A stretch of 5,622 bases of DNA, from NCBI GenBank assembly GCA_949287115.1, contig CASEFF010000024.1, forward strand, positions 1 through 5,622. Reading direction: 5' to 3'. The stretch comes from an uncultured Bacillota bacterium. Its GTDB lineage: Bacteria; Bacillota; Clostridia; Peptostreptococcales; Anaerovoracaceae. A program made the position numbers and the translations under genes. Positions 5,609 to 5,622 of the stretch are shown in pieces. Numbering within the stretch: the first letter of the stretch is position 1; every line of letters begins with the position of its first letter. The notes under the pieces are model-generated. The model saw nothing but the letters and a program-made list of their open reading frames with translations, searched no databases and was not told where the DNA came from.

Positions 5609-5622
5609 CATTTATCATGCCC

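Overview
The window looks like chromosomal DNA of an anaerobic bacterium of moderate GC (roughly mid-50s %), probably a Clostridia-like Firmicute or a Synergistota member. This is inferred from frequent ATA (Ile) and AGA/AGG (Arg) codons, strong AGGAGG-type ribosome binding sites, the clostridial look of the two-component pair, and a phosphate-permease/DUF47 operon. There is no rRNA, tRNA, phage or insertion sequence to fix the taxonomy.

Layout, left to right. (1) Positions 1-1310, minus strand: an OmpR/PhoB-family response regulator followed, with a stop/start overlap, by a sensor histidine kinase that runs off the left edge. The kinase reading frame is broken by one in-frame TAA at 292-294, yet stays open on both sides of it. 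(2) 1311-1457: AT-rich spacer with a factor-independent terminator for the operon to its right and a 16-bp palindrome just upstream of the regulator's Shine-Dalgarno. (3) 1458-3149, minus strand: a two-gene operon, a PiT phosphate permease followed 15 nt later by a DUF47/PhoU-like accessory protein. (4) 3150-3643: a divergent intergenic region of about 490 nt. Next to the permease it has a plausible sigma-70 type promoter followed at once by three TTAACA-like boxes at exactly 11-nt spacing, resembling a PHO box. Further right is an unexplained region of direct and inverted TTTTGCA-type repeats, including a perfect 15-bp inverted repeat 166 nt apart. (5) 3644-4549, plus strand: a ureohydrolase (agmatinase/arginase family). 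(6) 4550-4667: a long hairpin terminator shared by convergent genes. (7) 4668-5594, minus strand: a D-isomer-specific 2-hydroxyacid dehydrogenase.

How the parts may work together: the permease and DUF47 protein form a low-affinity phosphate uptake unit. The position of the PHO-like boxes, downstream of the predicted -10, suggests repression under phosphate limitation rather than activation. Whether the neighbouring two-component pair controls this operon cannot be told from the sequence. The ureohydrolase and the dehydrogenase appear to be separate single-gene units.

The coding genes are ordinary families. The most notable signals are the nonsense codon in the kinase, the PHO-like box arrangement, and the repeat cluster with mutually exclusive pairings. 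I see no clear new multi-gene system.
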